A stretch of 64,000 bases of DNA from Candidatus Lachnoclostridium avicola (GCA_019114465.1 DXFM01000048.1:1-64000), one strand, 5' to 3'; counted from the stretch's first letter, positions 34,391 to 44,869 are shown. The notes: a model not told the origin generated them from the sequence alone. Program-made: numbers and translations.

Positions 34391-36370
34391 ATGAATAATA
34401 ACCAACAGAACAACAATGGCAAAACGCCCAAGAGCAACCAGACGATCACCATTCTTCTGATCGCGGCCCTGATCACGTTTGCCACTGTTTATTTCATGAA
34501 AAATGCCCTCACCAGCAGCTCGGAGGAGGAACTGACTTACAATCAGTTTATCCAGATGGTGGAAAATGATCAGATTGATTCTGTGGCAGTGAGCAGCTCG
34601 GAGATTGAGATCCATCCCAAGAGCAGCGTGGACGGATATTCTCCCCTGAAGCGGTATTATACAGTTCGGATGGAAAGCGACGATCAGCTGACCCAGCGGC
34701 TGGAGGATCGGGGGATTGAGATACGAAAGCTGCAGCAGACAGACAGCCTGATGCTGGATATTGTGGGATCGCTGCTGTGGTTCGGTTTTCTGGTATTTTT
34801 AATGACCATGATGATGCGCCGCATGGGCGGAGGCGGAATCATGGGCGTGGGAAAGAGCAACGCCAAGGTCTATGTCCAGAAGGAAACCGGCGTTACCTTT
34901 AAAGATGTGGCCGGCGAGGATGAGGCAAAGGAATCCCTCACAGAGATTGTGGATTTCCTTCACAATCCGGAAAAATATACGAAGATCGGAGCAAAGCTGC
35001 CCAAGGGCGCTCTTCTGGTGGGACCGCCTGGAACGGGAAAAACCCTGCTGGCAAAGGCAGTAGCGGGAGAGGCCCACGTGCCGTTTTACTCCCTCACCGG
35101 TTCTGATTTTGTGGAAATGTTTGTGGGCGTGGGTGCGTCCCGTGTCCGCGACCTGTTTAAGCAGGCCCAGGAGTCCGCTCCCTGCATCATCTTTATCGAC
35201 GAGATCGATGCCATCGGAAAAAGCCGTGATTCCCGCTATGGCGGCGGAAATGACGAGCGGGAGCAGACGTTAAACCAGCTCCTGTCGGAGATGGATGGAT
35301 TTGATTCTTCCAAAGGACTTCTGGTGCTGGGAGCCACCAACCGTCCGGAGATCCTGGATCCGGCCCTGCTGCGTCCGGGCCGTTTCGACCGGAGAGTGAT
35401 TGTGGACAAGCCGGACTTAAAGGGCCGGGTAAACATTCTGAAGGTCCATTCCAAGGATGTGCTTCTGGATGACACGGTGGATTTTGAGGAGATCGCCCTG
35501 GCCACTTCCGGAGCCGTGGGTGCGGATCTGGCCAATATGATGAACGAGGCCGCCATTATGGCAGTCAAGCACGGCAGGAAAGCAGTTTCCCAGAAGGATC
35601 TGTTTGAGGCAGTGGAAGTGGTGCTGGTGGGCAAGGAGAAGAAGGACCGCATCCTGAGCAGGGAAGAGCGGAGAATCGTCTCCTACCACGAAGTGGGCCA
35701 CGCCTTAGTGTCCGCTCTGCAGAAAGACGCGGAGCCGGTGCAGAAGATCACCATTGTGCCCCGCACCATGGGAGCTCTGGGCTATGTGATGCATGTGCCG
35801 GAAGAGGAGAAGTATCTGAACACCAAGAAAGAGATCGACGCCATGCTGGTGGGCTATCTGGCCGGCCGGGCGGCGGAGGAGCTGGTGTTTGACACGGTGA
35901 CCACGGGAGCGGCCAACGACATTGAGCAGGCCACCAGAGTGGCGAGAGCCATGGTCACCCAGTACGGAATGTCAGAGAAATTCGGGCTCATGGGTCTGGC
36001 TACCCAGGAGAATCAGTATCTCAGCGGCAGAGTGGTGCTCAACTGCAGCGACAAGACAGAGGCCGAGGTGGACGAGGAAGTGATGCAGATCCTCAAGCGG
36101 GCTTATGAGGAGGCCAAGAGGCTGCTGTCTGAGAACCGGGAGGCCATGGATAAGATTGCAGAGTTCCTGATTGAGAAGGAGACCATCACCGGAAAAGAGT
36201 TTATGAAGATTTTCCGGGAGGTAAAGGGAATCCCGGAGCCGGAGGAAGACGGCGGGAAGGAAGAGACCAGCCGGGTGACGGAGAAGCATGCGGCTGAGGA
36301 GGATCATCCCGGGACGGAAGAACATCCGGAGAAGGAAGACAGCTCAGAGAAGGCTGAGAAAACAGAATAA
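34391..36370 (+). CDS. ftsH: ATP-dependent zinc metalloprotease FtsH
   Basis: FtsH is a membrane-anchored AAA+ protease that degrades misfolded membrane and regulatory proteins. The 659-residue protein has a first membrane helix (about 19-36), an extracytoplasmic domain, and a second helix (about 121-140). Walker A is GPPGTGKT at 211-218 and Walker B is [11 protein letters not shown]. The arginine-finger region is RPGRFDRR, and the zinc site is H433-EVGH. The C-terminal 45 residues are highly acidic and probably disordered. It has its own promoter and terminator. The small divergent gene upstream may share the control region. Confidence 0.97.
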   Translation: MNNNQQNNNGKTPKSNQTITILLIAALITFATVYFMKNALTSSSEEELTYNQFIQMVENDQIDSVAVSSSEIEIHPKSSVDGYSPLKRYYTVRMESDDQLTQRLEDRGIEIRKLQQTDSLMLDIVGSLLWFGFLVFLMTMMMRRMGGGGIMGVGKSNAKVYVQKETGVTFKDVAGEDEAKESLTEIVDFLHNPEKYTKIGAKLPKGALLVGPPGTGKTLLAKAVAGEAHVPFYSLTGSDFVEMFVGVGASRVRDLFKQAQESAPCIIFIDEIDAIGKSRDSRYGGGNDEREQTLNQLLSEMDGFDSSKGLLVLGATNRPEILDPALLRPGRFDRRVIVDKPDLKGRVNILKVHSKDVLLDDTVDFEEIALATSGAVGADLANMMNEAAIMAVKHGRKAVSQKDLFEAVEVVLVGKEKKDRILSREERRIVSYHEVGHALVSALQKDAEPVQKITIVPRTMGALGYVMHVPEEEKYLNTKKEIDAMLVGYLAGRAAEELVFDTVTTGAANDIEQATRVARAMVTQYGMSEKFGLMGLATQENQYLSGRVVLNCSDKTEAEVDEEVMQILKRAYEEAKRLLSENREAMDKIAEFLIEKETITGKEFMKIFREVKGIPEPEEDGGKEETSRVTEKHAAEEDHPGTEEHPEKEDSSEKAEKTE

Positions 36371-36385
36371 AGCACAAAACTTAAG

Positions 36386-36421
36386 TCCGGTTCTGCGAAG
36401 AAAGCAGAGCCGGATTTTTTT
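36386..36421 (+). terminator. Intrinsic terminator after ftsH
   Basis: CCGGTTCTGC-GAAGAAA-GCAGAGCCGG (one G-T pair) is followed by ATTTTTTT. Confidence 0.88.
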
Positions 36422-36583
36422 GCCGGAATCGGCCGGAAGGCCGCGGGGACCGGGCAGCGGCGGCCTGTTTCGGGCTGCTGTCCGGCCGTGTTTCGGGCAA
36501 GCTGTCCGGCCGCCGCTTGCCTGAGGGAAGATCCCATGGTATAATCGAACTGCAATACAGCAAGAGAGAGCGGAGGAGGAAGC

Positions 36584-37678
36584 ATGGAGAGAAACGATAT
36601 TATCATTATACACGGTACGGATTACAAGGAGATGGCAAAGAAAGTCCTGGAGCGGGCGGATGTGGCCGGGGACATTGGAGACCGGAAAAAGAAGGTGGCG
36701 TTAAAGCCCAATCTGGTGACGGCCAGGGATCCCTCTGCCGGGGGCACTACCCATAAGGAGCTGCTGGAGGGAACCATTGAGTACCTGAGGGAGCACGGCT
36801 TTGAGGATGTGACCATCATGGAAGGCTCCTGGGTGGGAGATTCCACGGAGGCGGCGTTTTCCGCTGCCGGCTACCGGGAAGTGGCCAGGAAGTACGGGGT
36901 GGAGCTGGTGGATCTGCAGAAGGACAGCTACAAGGAGTACGAGGCGAAGGGTATGAAGATTGCCATCTGCGACCGGGCGGCGGAGGTGGATTACATGATC
37001 AACATGCCGGTGCTGAAGGGACACTGCCAGACCATTGTCACCTGCGCCCTGAAAAATAATAAGGGCATTATGCCCAACAAGGAGAAGCGCCGTTTCCACA
37101 CCATGGGGCTGCACAAGCCCATCGCTCACTTAAATACCATCGCTCCCAACAGCTTTATTCTGGTGGATAATATCTGCGGGGATCTGGATTTTGAGGAGGG
37201 AGGAAATCCGGTGGTGATGAACCGGGTGCTGGGATTTAAAGATCCGGTGCTCTGCGACAGCTATGTGTGCGACTGTATGGGCTATTCTGTGGACGACGTG
37301 CCCTATATCCGCATGGCGGAAAAGCTGGGAGTGGGAAGTACGGACACAGACCATGCCAATTTTATCTACCTGAATGAGGATACGGTGGGGAAAAGCAAGT
37401 TCCGCATGACGCGCCGGGTGGAAAATCTGGCAAAGTACGCCGATGCGAAGGACGCCTGCAGCGCCTGCTACGGCTCTCTGATCTACGCTCTGGACCGGTT
37501 AAACGACGCCGGGGAACTGAGAGGGAAAAAGGAGACCATCTGCATCGGACAGGCATACCGGGGAAAGACGGGAGCCATCGGCGTGGGACAGTGCACCTGC
37601 GGTTTTCAGAAGAGCTTAAAGGGCTGCCCGCCGAAAGCCATCGACATGGTGAAATTCCTGGAAGAAGAATGGAAATAG
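36584..37678 (+). CDS. DUF362-domain protein
   Basis: This 364-residue protein matches DUF362: VALKPNLVTARDPSAGGTTH near the start, INMPVLKGHCQTIVTCALKNNKGIMPN in the middle, and FILVDNICGDLDFEEGGNPV. The C-terminal part carries clustered cysteines (DACSACYGSL, GVGQCTCGFQKSLKGCPP) that could bind an iron-sulfur cluster, though not in a ferredoxin pattern. The family function is unknown. The start follows GCGGAGGAGGAAGC, and a TATAAT lies about 45 bp upstream. It ends near a bidirectional terminator. Confidence 0.85.
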   Translation: MERNDIIIIHGTDYKEMAKKVLERADVAGDIGDRKKKVALKPNLVTARDPSAGGTTHKELLEGTIEYLREHGFEDVTIMEGSWVGDSTEAAFSAAGYREVARKYGVELVDLQKDSYKEYEAKGMKIAICDRAAEVDYMINMPVLKGHCQTIVTCALKNNKGIMPNKEKRRFHTMGLHKPIAHLNTIAPNSFILVDNICGDLDFEEGGNPVVMNRVLGFKDPVLCDSYVCDCMGYSVDDVPYIRMAEKLGVGSTDTDHANFIYLNEDTVGKSKFRMTRRVENLAKYADAKDACSACYGSLIYALDRLNDAGELRGKKETICIGQAYRGKTGAIGVGQCTCGFQKSLKGCPPKAIDMVKFLEEEWK

Positions 37679-37709
37679 GAAGAGCGTGAGAATAAGAAAA
37701 TAGAAAAGG

Positions 37710-37747
37710 AAAAGGGGCAGGTTCAGTGATAGGCCTGCTCCTTTTTT
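37710..37747. terminator. Bidirectional terminator between DUF362 and DUF1846 genes
   Basis: AAAAGGGGCAGG and CCTGCTCCTTTT form a 12-bp stem with one G-T pair. T-runs follow on both strands, as the convergent genes require. Confidence 0.85.
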
Positions 37748-37756
37748 GCGCGATAC

Positions 37757-37803
37757 GCCCGGCAAGCGGCCGCCATGCCTGCATGGGCGGACATTTGCCG
37801 GGC
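37757..37803. repeat. Extragenic palindrome
   Basis: GCCCGGCAA (37757-37765) and TTGCCGGGC (37795-37803) are perfect inverted arms. Inside them, GCCGCCATGC and GCATGGGCGG form a second imperfect stem. No T-run follows on either strand. Confidence 0.6.
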
Positions 37804-37842
37804 AACGGACAGCGAACAGCTCTGCTGTAGCTGCCCGTGGTA

Positions 37843-39321
37843 TCAGTGATAGATTTTTCTCTCCTCGTAAACCGGCTCGGAGGTCAGTCCGACGCCCAGC
37901 TTCTTGAAGATGTTGATATCCACGTCGGAGAGCATGACGGAGGTATGTACCTGGCAGTCTCTCAATTTGGACAGCTGATTTAAGGCGATCTGGGCATTCT
38001 CATCGGTGGCCGCGCACATGGAGAGGGCGATGAGTACTTCGTCCGTGTGGAGCCTGGGGTTTTTGCTGCCCAGGTAGTTGACCTTCAGTTTCTGGATCGG
38101 CTCGATGGCTGTGGGGGCGATCAGATGGACGTCGTGGTCAATGTGTCCCAGAGCCTTCACCGCGTTGAGCAGAAGGGCTGCGGAAGCGCCTAACAGGTTG
38201 GAGGTCTTTCCGGTGACGATGGTTCCGTCGGGAAGTTCCATGGCTGCGGCGGGAGCCTCGGTTGCCTTCGCCAGGTCGTTGGCCGCCTTCACTGTGCTTC
38301 TCATATCGGGAGAGATCTTTGCCTGCTTCATCAGAAGCTCGATCTTGTACACCTCATCCCGGCTGCCCTGCTCCTTTGCCATGCGGTTGAGAGCCTGATA
38401 ATAGCGGCGGATGATCTCCTGGTAGGAAGCCTCCCTGCATGCCTCGTCGTCGATGATGCAGTTGCCCGCCATGTTGACGCCCATGTCTGTGGGGGATTTG
38501 TAAGGGCTGGTGCCGTAGATTCCCTCAAAGATGGCGTTGAGCACCGGGAAGATCTCCACATCCCGGTTGTAGTTTACAGTGGTCACGCCGTAGGCTTCCA
38601 GGTGGAAGGGATCGATCATGTTTACGTCGTTTAAGTCGGCGGTGGCCGCCTCATAGGCCAGGTTGACCGGGTGCTTTAAAGGAATGTTCCAGATGGGGAA
38701 AGTCTCAAATTTCGCATATCCGGCTTTGACGCCCCGTATGTTTTCGTGATAGAGCTGGGAGAGGCAGGTGGCCATTTTTCCGCTTCCCGGTCCGGGGGCG
38801 GTGATGATCACCAGGGGCTTGGTGGTTTCAATGTAATCGTTCTTGCCGTAGCCCTCGGGGCTTACGATCAGGGAAACATTGTTGGGATAGCCGTCGATCA
38901 CATAATGGCGGTAAACGCGGATTCCCATGTGCTCCAGCTTGCTCTTGAACAGGTCAGCCGCCGGCTGTCCGCTGTACTGGGTGATGACCACGCTTCCCAC
39001 GTAAAGTCCCTTGTCGGTAAATGCCTGAATGAGCCGGAGCACGTCCACGTCGTAGGTGATACCCAGATCGTAGCGCACCTTGTTCTTTTCAATGTCCGCC
39101 GCGTTGATGGCGATGACGATTTCCGCCTGGTCAGCCAGCTGAAGCAGCATCCGCAGCTTGCTGTCCGGGGCAAAGCCGGGAAGAACCCGGGACGCGTGGT
39201 AGTCGTCAAACAGCTTTCCGCCGAATTCCAGGTAGAGCTTGTCCCCAAACTGGCTGATTCGCTCCCGGATGTGTTCCGACTGCATTTTCAGATACTTTTC
39301 ATTATCAAATCCAATTCGCAT
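37843..39321 (-). CDS. DUF1846-domain protein
   Basis: This 492-residue protein matches DUF1846, a large uncharacterised family common in Firmicutes. The start MRIGFDNEKYLKMQSEHI, GKLFDDYHASRVLPGF, VVITAPGPGSGK-like PLVIITAPGPGSGKMATC, and the TGVNMAG-like TDMGVNMAGNCIIDDEA are characteristic. The GPGSGK segment resembles a nucleotide-binding loop. The reaction is unknown. A GGAGGCAG ribosome site precedes the ATG on the minus strand. It is divergent from the AlkD-like gene. Confidence 0.88.
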   Translation of the reverse strand: MRIGFDNEKYLKMQSEHIRERISQFGDKLYLEFGGKLFDDYHASRVLPGFAPDSKLRMLLQLADQAEIVIAINAADIEKNKVRYDLGITYDVDVLRLIQAFTDKGLYVGSVVITQYSGQPAADLFKSKLEHMGIRVYRHYVIDGYPNNVSLIVSPEGYGKNDYIETTKPLVIITAPGPGSGKMATCLSQLYHENIRGVKAGYAKFETFPIWNIPLKHPVNLAYEAATADLNDVNMIDPFHLEAYGVTTVNYNRDVEIFPVLNAIFEGIYGTSPYKSPTDMGVNMAGNCIIDDEACREASYQEIIRRYYQALNRMAKEQGSRDEVYKIELLMKQAKISPDMRSTVKAANDLAKATEAPAAAMELPDGTIVTGKTSNLLGASAALLLNAVKALGHIDHDVHLIAPTAIEPIQKLKVNYLGSKNPRLHTDEVLIALSMCAATDENAQIALNQLSKLRDCQVHTSVMLSDVDINIFKKLGVGLTSEPVYEERKIYH

Positions 39322-39405
39322 ATCCTGCCTCCGTCTATGGTAAATTAATAATTGCTCATAAAGTAATAATATAGCATAATCTGTCGGGCGGGGGCAATGA
39401 AAAAT

Positions 39406-39433
39406 TTGAAATATAAGGAAAATATGTTATAAT
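39406..39433 (+). promoter_or_regulatory. Promoter of the alkD-like/map operon
   Basis: TTGAAA, a 16-bp spacer and a perfect TATAAT. Confidence 0.6.
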
Positions 39434-39461
39434 TGGCGGTAGTGTATGCGAAGGAGGAGCA

Positions 39462-40175
39462 ATGGAACAGATAAAAGAACGGCTGCGGGAGCTGGCAGAT
39501 CCCGGCTATCGGGAATTTCACGGCAGGCTGCTGCCGGGGACAGAAGACATTCTGGGGGTGAGAATCCCGGATCTGAAGCGGCTGGCGAAGGAGATTCTGA
39601 AGGGAGACTGGAGAGAATTTCTGGAGCACGCGGAGGACGGCACCTATGAGGAGCGGCAGCTTCAGGGTCTGGTGATCGCCGGCGCGTGGAAAAAGATGGA
39701 GCCGGAGGAGCTGTTTGAGAGAACGGCGGGATTTGTGCCGAAGATTGACAATTGGGCGGTCTGCGACGTGTTCTGCGGAGCCTACAGGGCGGCGGAGAGC
39801 GGACTTCGCCGGGAAGTATGGGAGTTTGTCCGCCCTTATTTTAAAAAGACGGGGGAGTATGAGCTGCGGTTTGCAGCGGTGATGGCCCTGTCCCACTACT
39901 GTGATAGAGAACACGCGGAAGAGGTGTTCGGCTTTCTGGATGAAATCAGGAGTGAGGCTTATTATGTGCGCATGGCTGTGGCCTGGGCGGTGTCCGTTTA
40001 TTATGTGAAGCTGCCGGAACAGACCATGGATTATCTGAAACGCTGCCGGCTGGATGACTGGACCTACAACAAGGCCCTGCAGAAGATCATCGAGTCCAAC
40101 CGGGTGGACCGGGAGACAAAGGCAGTGATACGGGGAATGAAAAGGAAAGACAGGAAAGGAGAGACAAAATCATGA
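39462..40175 (+). CDS. DNA alkylation repair protein (AlkD-like, HEAT repeats)
   Basis: This 237-residue, all-helical protein resembles AlkD DNA glycosylases, which remove bulky alkylated bases without flipping them. Segments such as GVRIPDLKRLAKEI, YEERQLQGLVIAGAW, VPKIDNWAVCDVFC, and VRMAVAWAVSVYYV fit the family, including the conserved DNWAVCD block around the catalytic-site aspartate. The start follows AAGGAGGAGCA. Its stop overlaps the map ATG by 4 bp, so both are in one operon. Confidence 0.9.
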   Translation: MEQIKERLRELADPGYREFHGRLLPGTEDILGVRIPDLKRLAKEILKGDWREFLEHAEDGTYEERQLQGLVIAGAWKKMEPEELFERTAGFVPKIDNWAVCDVFCGAYRAAESGLRREVWEFVRPYFKKTGEYELRFAAVMALSHYCDREHAEEVFGFLDEIRSEAYYVRMAVAWAVSVYYVKLPEQTMDYLKRCRLDDWTYNKALQKIIESNRVDRETKAVIRGMKRKDRKGETKS

Positions 40176-40924
40176 AACCCATCGTAAAAACGCCGGAACA
40201 GGTGGAGAAGATCCGCAGAGCAGGGCTGGTGAACAACCAGGTGCTGGATGCGGTGGACGCCATGATCCGGGAGGGAATTTCCACGGAGGATATTAATCAG
40301 GCGGTGCATCAGAAGACCCTGGAGCTGGGAGGCATCCCGGCGCCCCTGAATTTTGAAGGTTTTCCCAAAAGTGTGTGTACTTCCTTAAATGACATTGTCT
40401 GCCATGGAATCCCGTCGAAGGATGTGATTCTGGTAAATGGAGATATTATCAATGTGGATGTGACTACCATTGTGGACGGATATTACGCGGACGCGTCCCG
40501 GATGTACTGCATCGGCCAGGTGACGCCGGAGGCCAGGAAACTAGTGGATGTGACCAAGGAATGTCTGGAGCTGAGCCTGAAAGCGGTCCATCCCGGCGGA
40601 TATTTAAACGAGATCGGAGCGATCATCCAGGAGCATGCGGAGAAAAACGGATTTTCCGTGGTTCCGGACATCTGCGGCCATGGAGTGGGACTGGATTTCC
40701 ACGAGGAGCCCCTGGTATTTCACGTGAAGAGAAGGGGAAAAGGACCGAAGCTGGAGCCGGGCATGATTTTTACCATTGAGCCGATGATCAACGCAGGGGA
40801 CAGCGACTGGTTTGTGGACGCGGACGACGACTGGACTGTCTGGACGGAGGATGGAAGTCTGTCCGCCCAGTGGGAGTACACCGTGCTGGTGACAGAGACG
40901 GGATACGAGATTCTGGCCTGGTAG
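40172..40924 (+). CDS. map: Type I methionine aminopeptidase
   Basis: Map removes the initiator methionine from nascent proteins using two metal ions. The 250-residue length is usual for the short class. The metal ligands are visible in order: VDVTTIVDGYYADASR (two Asp), GHGVGLDFHEEP (His), FTIEPM (Glu), and WEYTVLV (Glu). It is coupled to the AlkD-like gene by an ATGA overlap. It is not in the ribosomal spc operon, so this may be an additional map copy. Confidence 0.95.
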   Translation: MKPIVKTPEQVEKIRRAGLVNNQVLDAVDAMIREGISTEDINQAVHQKTLELGGIPAPLNFEGFPKSVCTSLNDIVCHGIPSKDVILVNGDIINVDVTTIVDGYYADASRMYCIGQVTPEARKLVDVTKECLELSLKAVHPGGYLNEIGAIIQEHAEKNGFSVVPDICGHGVGLDFHEEPLVFHVKRRGKGPKLEPGMIFTIEPMINAGDSDWFVDADDDWTVWTEDGSLSAQWEYTVLVTETGYEILAW

Positions 40925-40970
40925 GAAGGAGCTGCCGGGACCGGACGAAAATACGGGAAAGGTGGATGGC

Positions 40971-42338
40971 ATGAAAAAGTGGCTGTTGGCGGTACTCTGT
41001 GCGGCGGCGCTCAGCGGGTGCAGCCGGTATGGGGCGGCGGAGGATATCACTTCTCCGCCGGAAGAGACGGAGGAAGAGCAGGCAGGGACGGATTCCGAGG
41101 CTGTGGAGGCGGATGCGGACAAGCCGGGAAACCAGGCCGGAGCGCCGGAAGAGGCGGAACCATCTGAAGAGGCAGAGAGTTTAGAACTGTCAGAGACAGA
41201 GGGAGAGCCGGAGCGGACTCCTGTGCAGGCCAGGGGAATCTATATATCTGCCCCTGCCGCCGGCAGCGGAGAGATGATGGAGGGGATCCTGGCCCGGATC
41301 CCGGGCACGGAAATCAACGCCGTGGTCATTGATCTGAAGGACGACAACGGGCGGGTGACCTGCCCCATGGAATCGCCGATGGTGATGGAGACGGAGGCCA
41401 GCAGGCCTTACGTGACCGATATGGCGGAGCTGGTCCGCCGCCTGAAGGAGGACTATGGACTTTATGTGATCGCCCGGGTGGTGGCGTTCCGGGATCCCTG
41501 GCTGGCGGAGAAAAAGCCGGAGTGGTGCCTGAAGCTGCCGGACGGCACCGTGTTTCGGGACCGTTCCGGCCTGGCCTGGATCAATCCCTACCGGGAGGAG
41601 GTCTGGGATTATCTGGTGGAAATCGGGACTCAGGCGGCCGCCATGGGCTTTGACGAGGTTCAGTTTGACTATATCCGGTTCTGCACGGAAAAGGGGGTCA
41701 ACGACGTGGTGTTCGACGAGGCGGACACGAGGGGCCGTTCCAAAACGGATGTGATCACGGAGTTTACGGCCTACGCCAGCCAGGAGCTGGCGCCCCGGGG
41801 AGTGTTTGTGTCGGCGGACGTGTTCGGCGCCATCATCGGCAGCGAGGTGGACGCCCAGTCTGTGGGGCAGATCTATGTGGACATGGCGAAAAACCTGGAC
41901 TATATCTGTCCCATGATCTACCCGTCCCACTACGGGGACGGCAATTTCGGAATCGAACATCCGGATACGGAGCCATACCGCACGGTTCTGGCGGCCCTTC
42001 AGGGGTCTGCCAGGGAGCTGGCGGAGGCAGAGCAGGAAGGCGGGGATTTGGCGGTGGTCCGTCCCTGGCTCCAGGATTTCACAGCTTCCTATCTGGATCA
42101 CTATATTGAATACGGGCCGGAGGAAATTCAGGCCCAGATCCAGGCCACCTATGACGCGGGCTACGAGGAATGGCTTCTGTGGTCTGCGGCCTGCAGCTAC
42201 ACCTGGGACGGGCTGGAGGCCGGGGCGACGGCGGCTGCCGGAGAGACGTCAGATGCGGGGGAGGTCCCTGAGACTGGAGAGACCCCGGCGGCCTATGATC
42301 CGGTGGTTCCGGAGATCCCTCAGATGGGGATGGATTAA
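40971..42338 (+). CDS. DUF4015 putative glycoside-hydrolase lipoprotein
   Basis: This 455-residue lipoprotein has the lipobox LSGC (AVLCAAALSGC). A long acidic Glu/Pro linker follows, and then the DUF4015 TIM-barrel-like domain at roughly residues 85-425: ARGIYISAPAAGSG, INAVVIDLKDDNGRVT, YVIARVVAFRDPW, GFDEVQFDYIRF, and YICPMIYPSHYGDGNFG. The acidic DEVQFDYIRF strand suggests a glycosidase active site; the substrate is unknown. The ATG at 40971 was preferred over 40962 because it lies 9 nt after AAAGGTGG. It is the third gene of the group after map. Confidence 0.88.
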   Translation: MKKWLLAVLCAAALSGCSRYGAAEDITSPPEETEEEQAGTDSEAVEADADKPGNQAGAPEEAEPSEEAESLELSETEGEPERTPVQARGIYISAPAAGSGEMMEGILARIPGTEINAVVIDLKDDNGRVTCPMESPMVMETEASRPYVTDMAELVRRLKEDYGLYVIARVVAFRDPWLAEKKPEWCLKLPDGTVFRDRSGLAWINPYREEVWDYLVEIGTQAAAMGFDEVQFDYIRFCTEKGVNDVVFDEADTRGRSKTDVITEFTAYASQELAPRGVFVSADVFGAIIGSEVDAQSVGQIYVDMAKNLDYICPMIYPSHYGDGNFGIEHPDTEPYRTVLAALQGSARELAEAEQEGGDLAVVRPWLQDFTASYLDHYIEYGPEEIQAQIQATYDAGYEEWLLWSAACSYTWDGLEAGATAAAGETSDAGEVPETGETPAAYDPVVPEIPQMGMD

Positions 42339-42352
42339 CGGAGGAGAAGACA

Positions 42353-42997
42353 TTGAGCGAATCGAGAAGAAAACCTATGCCGGGAGAATGTTACCGGCAT
42401 TTTAAGAATAAACTCTACCAGGTGGTTGCCGTGGCAGAGCACACGAAGACGGGGGAGGAGCTGGTGGTTTACCAGGCTCTTTACGGGAGTTTCCGGGTCT
42501 TTGCCAGGCCCCTTGCCATGTTTTTAAGCCCGGTGGACCGGGAAAAATACCCGGACGCCGATCAGGAGTACCGGTTTGAGCTGGTGGACCGGGAAACCCT
42601 GGAGCGGGAGGACAGCGGCTGGGCCGGAGAGAAATCCCAGCGGGAGGCAGAAGAATCCCTCTGGGCCGGGGAGAAATCCCAGCGGGAGGCAGAAGAATCC
42701 CGCCGGGCCGGAGAGGAGCCCCGGCGGGCGGAGGATGACTGGTCCCGGGAGGAGGACGGCCGGAGAGATGACGGAGAAAGCTTTATTCTCCGCTTTTTTG
42801 ATGAGGAAACCTATGAGGGAAAGTGGCGTCTGCTGGAGCGGGAGGGCGGACGGCTTTCCCAGAAGACGCTGGAGATCATCTGCGGAGGCATGGAGATCCC
42901 GGGCGGCAGGGAGGAGAGCGCGGAGGAGCTGCTCTATGACTTAAAACGCTACCTGGAGACCCAGATGAAATTTGAGGGAAACCGGTTCAGGAGGTAA
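42353..42997 (+). CDS. DUF1653-domain protein with internal repeats
   Basis: This 214-residue protein begins at a TTG, which has GGAGGAG 8 nt upstream; an ATG at 42377 has no ribosome site. Residues 8-70 are a DUF1653 domain (PGECYRHFKNKLYQVVAVAEHTKTGEELVVYQALYG). A low-complexity charged region follows, made of a 14-residue repeat (WAGEKSQREAEESL). The C-terminal part, ESFILRFFDEETYEGKWRLLE, resembles nothing I can name. It lies between the DUF4015 gene and uvrC with 3-14 bp gaps, so it is part of the same run of genes. Confidence 0.78.
   Translation: MSESRRKPMPGECYRHFKNKLYQVVAVAEHTKTGEELVVYQALYGSFRVFARPLAMFLSPVDREKYPDADQEYRFELVDRETLEREDSGWAGEKSQREAEESLWAGEKSQREAEESRRAGEEPRRAEDDWSREEDGRRDDGESFILRFFDEETYEGKWRLLEREGGRLSQKTLEIICGGMEIPGGREESAEELLYDLKRYLETQMKFEGNRFRR
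42620..42720 (+). repeat. 42-bp coding tandem repeat, about 2.5 copies
   Basis: TGGGCCGGAGAGAAATCCCA and the following 22 bp recur at a 42-bp period (42620, 42662, and a degenerate third copy near 42704). They encode the charged linker of the DUF1653 protein. Confidence 0.85.
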
Positions 42998-43000
42998 TTC

Positions 43001-44857
43001 ATGTTCAACATAGAGGAGGAATTGAAAAAGCTTCCGGCCCAGCCGGGCGTTTATCTGATGCACGACGCCAAGGATGAGATCATCTATGTGGGAAAGGCGG
43101 TCAGCCTGAAAAACCGGGTGCGCCAGTATTTTCAGAGCAGCCGGAACAAGACGGCAAAGATCGAGCAGATGGTGTCCAGGATCGCCCGGTTTGAATACAT
43201 CATCACCGATTCAGAGCTGGAGGCTCTGGTGCTGGAATGCAATCTGATCAAGGAATACCGCCCCCGGTACAACACCATGCTGAAGGATGACAAGACCTAC
43301 CCCTACATCAAGGTGACTGTGGGAGAACCGTTCCCCAGGGTGCAGTTTTCCCGCCAGATGAAAAAGGACAAGAGCCGGTACTTCGGCCCCTACACCAGCG
43401 CCGGGGCGGTGAAGGATACCATCGAGCTGATCCACAAGCTGTACAAGATCCGCACCTGCAACCGTTCCCTGCCCAAGGACATCGGCAAAGAGCGGCCCTG
43501 CCTCAACTACCACATCAAACAGTGCGACGCCCCCTGCCAGGGCTATATCAGCCAGGAGGAATACCGGGAGCGGATCGAACAGGTGGTGGAGTTTCTGAGC
43601 GGAAAATACGATAAGATTTTAAAACGGCTGGAGAAAAGCATGATGGAGGCCTCGGAGGCCATGGACTACGAGAAGGCCATTGAGTACCGGGATCTGTTAA
43701 ACAGCGTGAAGCAGGTGGCCCAGAAGCAGAAGATCACCAGCGGTTCCACGGATGACCGGGACGTGATCGCCATGGCCAGAGATGAACAGGACGCGGTGGT
43801 TCAGGTCTTTTTCGTCCGGGAGGGAAAGCTGATCGGAAGAGAGCATTTTCACCTGCGGACGGCGGTGGAGGAGGATGTGCCCCAGATTCTCACCTGTTTT
43901 GTCAAGCAGTTCTATTCCGGCACCCCCTTTGTGCCGAGGGAGCTGTGGGTGCAGGAACGGCTGGAGGATGAGGACACCATCAGCCAGTGGCTCACGGCGA
44001 AGAAGGGACAGAAAGTGCGGGTGGTGGTGCCCCAGAAGGGACAGAAGGAGCGGCTGGTGGAGCTGGCCCAGAAAAATGCCGCCATGGTGCTGGAACAGGA
44101 TAAGGAAAAGATCAAGCGGGAGGAGCTGCGCACCATTGGCGCCATGAACCAGATCGGGGACTGGCTGGGCTTAAACTGGGTGCGCCGCATTGAGGCCTAC
44201 GACATTTCCAACATCAGCGGCTTTGACTCCGTGGGTTCCATGGTGGTCTATGAGGACGGCCGCCCGAAGCGGAACGACTACCGGAAATTCAAGATCAAAT
44301 GGGTCAAAGGCGCCAACGACTACGCTTCCATGCGGGAGGTGCTGACCCGGAGGTTCTCCCACGGCCTGGAGGAGCATGAGCTGTTAAAGGAAAAGGGAGT
44401 GGGGGAGGAGTACGGCAGCTTTACCCGTTTCCCCGATCTGATCATGATGGACGGAGGAAGGGGACAGGTGAACGTGGCCCTGGAAGTGCTGGACGAGCTG
44501 GGTTTGGAGATACCGGTGTGCGGCATGGTGAAGGACGACAATCACCGCACCAGGGGGCTGTACTACCACAATGAGGAGATTCCCATTGACCGCCACTCCG
44601 AGGGCTTTAAGCTGATCACCAGGATCCAGGATGAGGCCCACCGCTTTGCCATTGAGTACCATCGGAGCCTGCGCAGCAAGGGCCAGGTCCGTTCCGTGCT
44701 GGATGACATTGAGGGCATCGGGGAGACCAGGCGGAAGGCTCTGATGCGTTATTTTAAATCCATCGAGGCGGTAAAAGACGCGGATGTGGAGGAGCTGAGC
44801 CAGGTTCCGGGCATGAATCGAAGGGCTGCTCAGAGCGTTTACAATTTCTTCCACTGA
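43001..44857 (+). CDS. uvrC: Excinuclease ABC subunit C
   Basis: UvrC makes both incisions in nucleotide excision repair. The 618-residue protein has an N-terminal GIY-YIG nuclease ([20 protein letters not shown]), a cysteine-containing region around RTCNRSLP, and a UVR motif ([21 protein letters not shown]). The C-terminal RNase-H-like nuclease includes [19 protein letters not shown] and [12 protein letters not shown], and a tandem helix-hairpin-helix ends the protein ([16 protein letters not shown]). The start follows AGGAGG. It is only 3 bp after the DUF1653 gene. Confidence 0.97.
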   Translation: MFNIEEELKKLPAQPGVYLMHDAKDEIIYVGKAVSLKNRVRQYFQSSRNKTAKIEQMVSRIARFEYIITDSELEALVLECNLIKEYRPRYNTMLKDDKTYPYIKVTVGEPFPRVQFSRQMKKDKSRYFGPYTSAGAVKDTIELIHKLYKIRTCNRSLPKDIGKERPCLNYHIKQCDAPCQGYISQEEYRERIEQVVEFLSGKYDKILKRLEKSMMEASEAMDYEKAIEYRDLLNSVKQVAQKQKITSGSTDDRDVIAMARDEQDAVVQVFFVREGKLIGREHFHLRTAVEEDVPQILTCFVKQFYSGTPFVPRELWVQERLEDEDTISQWLTAKKGQKVRVVVPQKGQKERLVELAQKNAAMVLEQDKEKIKREELRTIGAMNQIGDWLGLNWVRRIEAYDISNISGFDSVGSMVVYEDGRPKRNDYRKFKIKWVKGANDYASMREVLTRRFSHGLEEHELLKEKGVGEEYGSFTRFPDLIMMDGGRGQVNVALEVLDELGLEIPVCGMVKDDNHRTRGLYYHNEEIPIDRHSEGFKLITRIQDEAHRFAIEYHRSLRSKGQVRSVLDDIEGIGETRRKALMRYFKSIEAVKDADVEELSQVPGMNRRAAQSVYNFFH

Positions 44858-44869
44858 AAGGTTTCCGTA

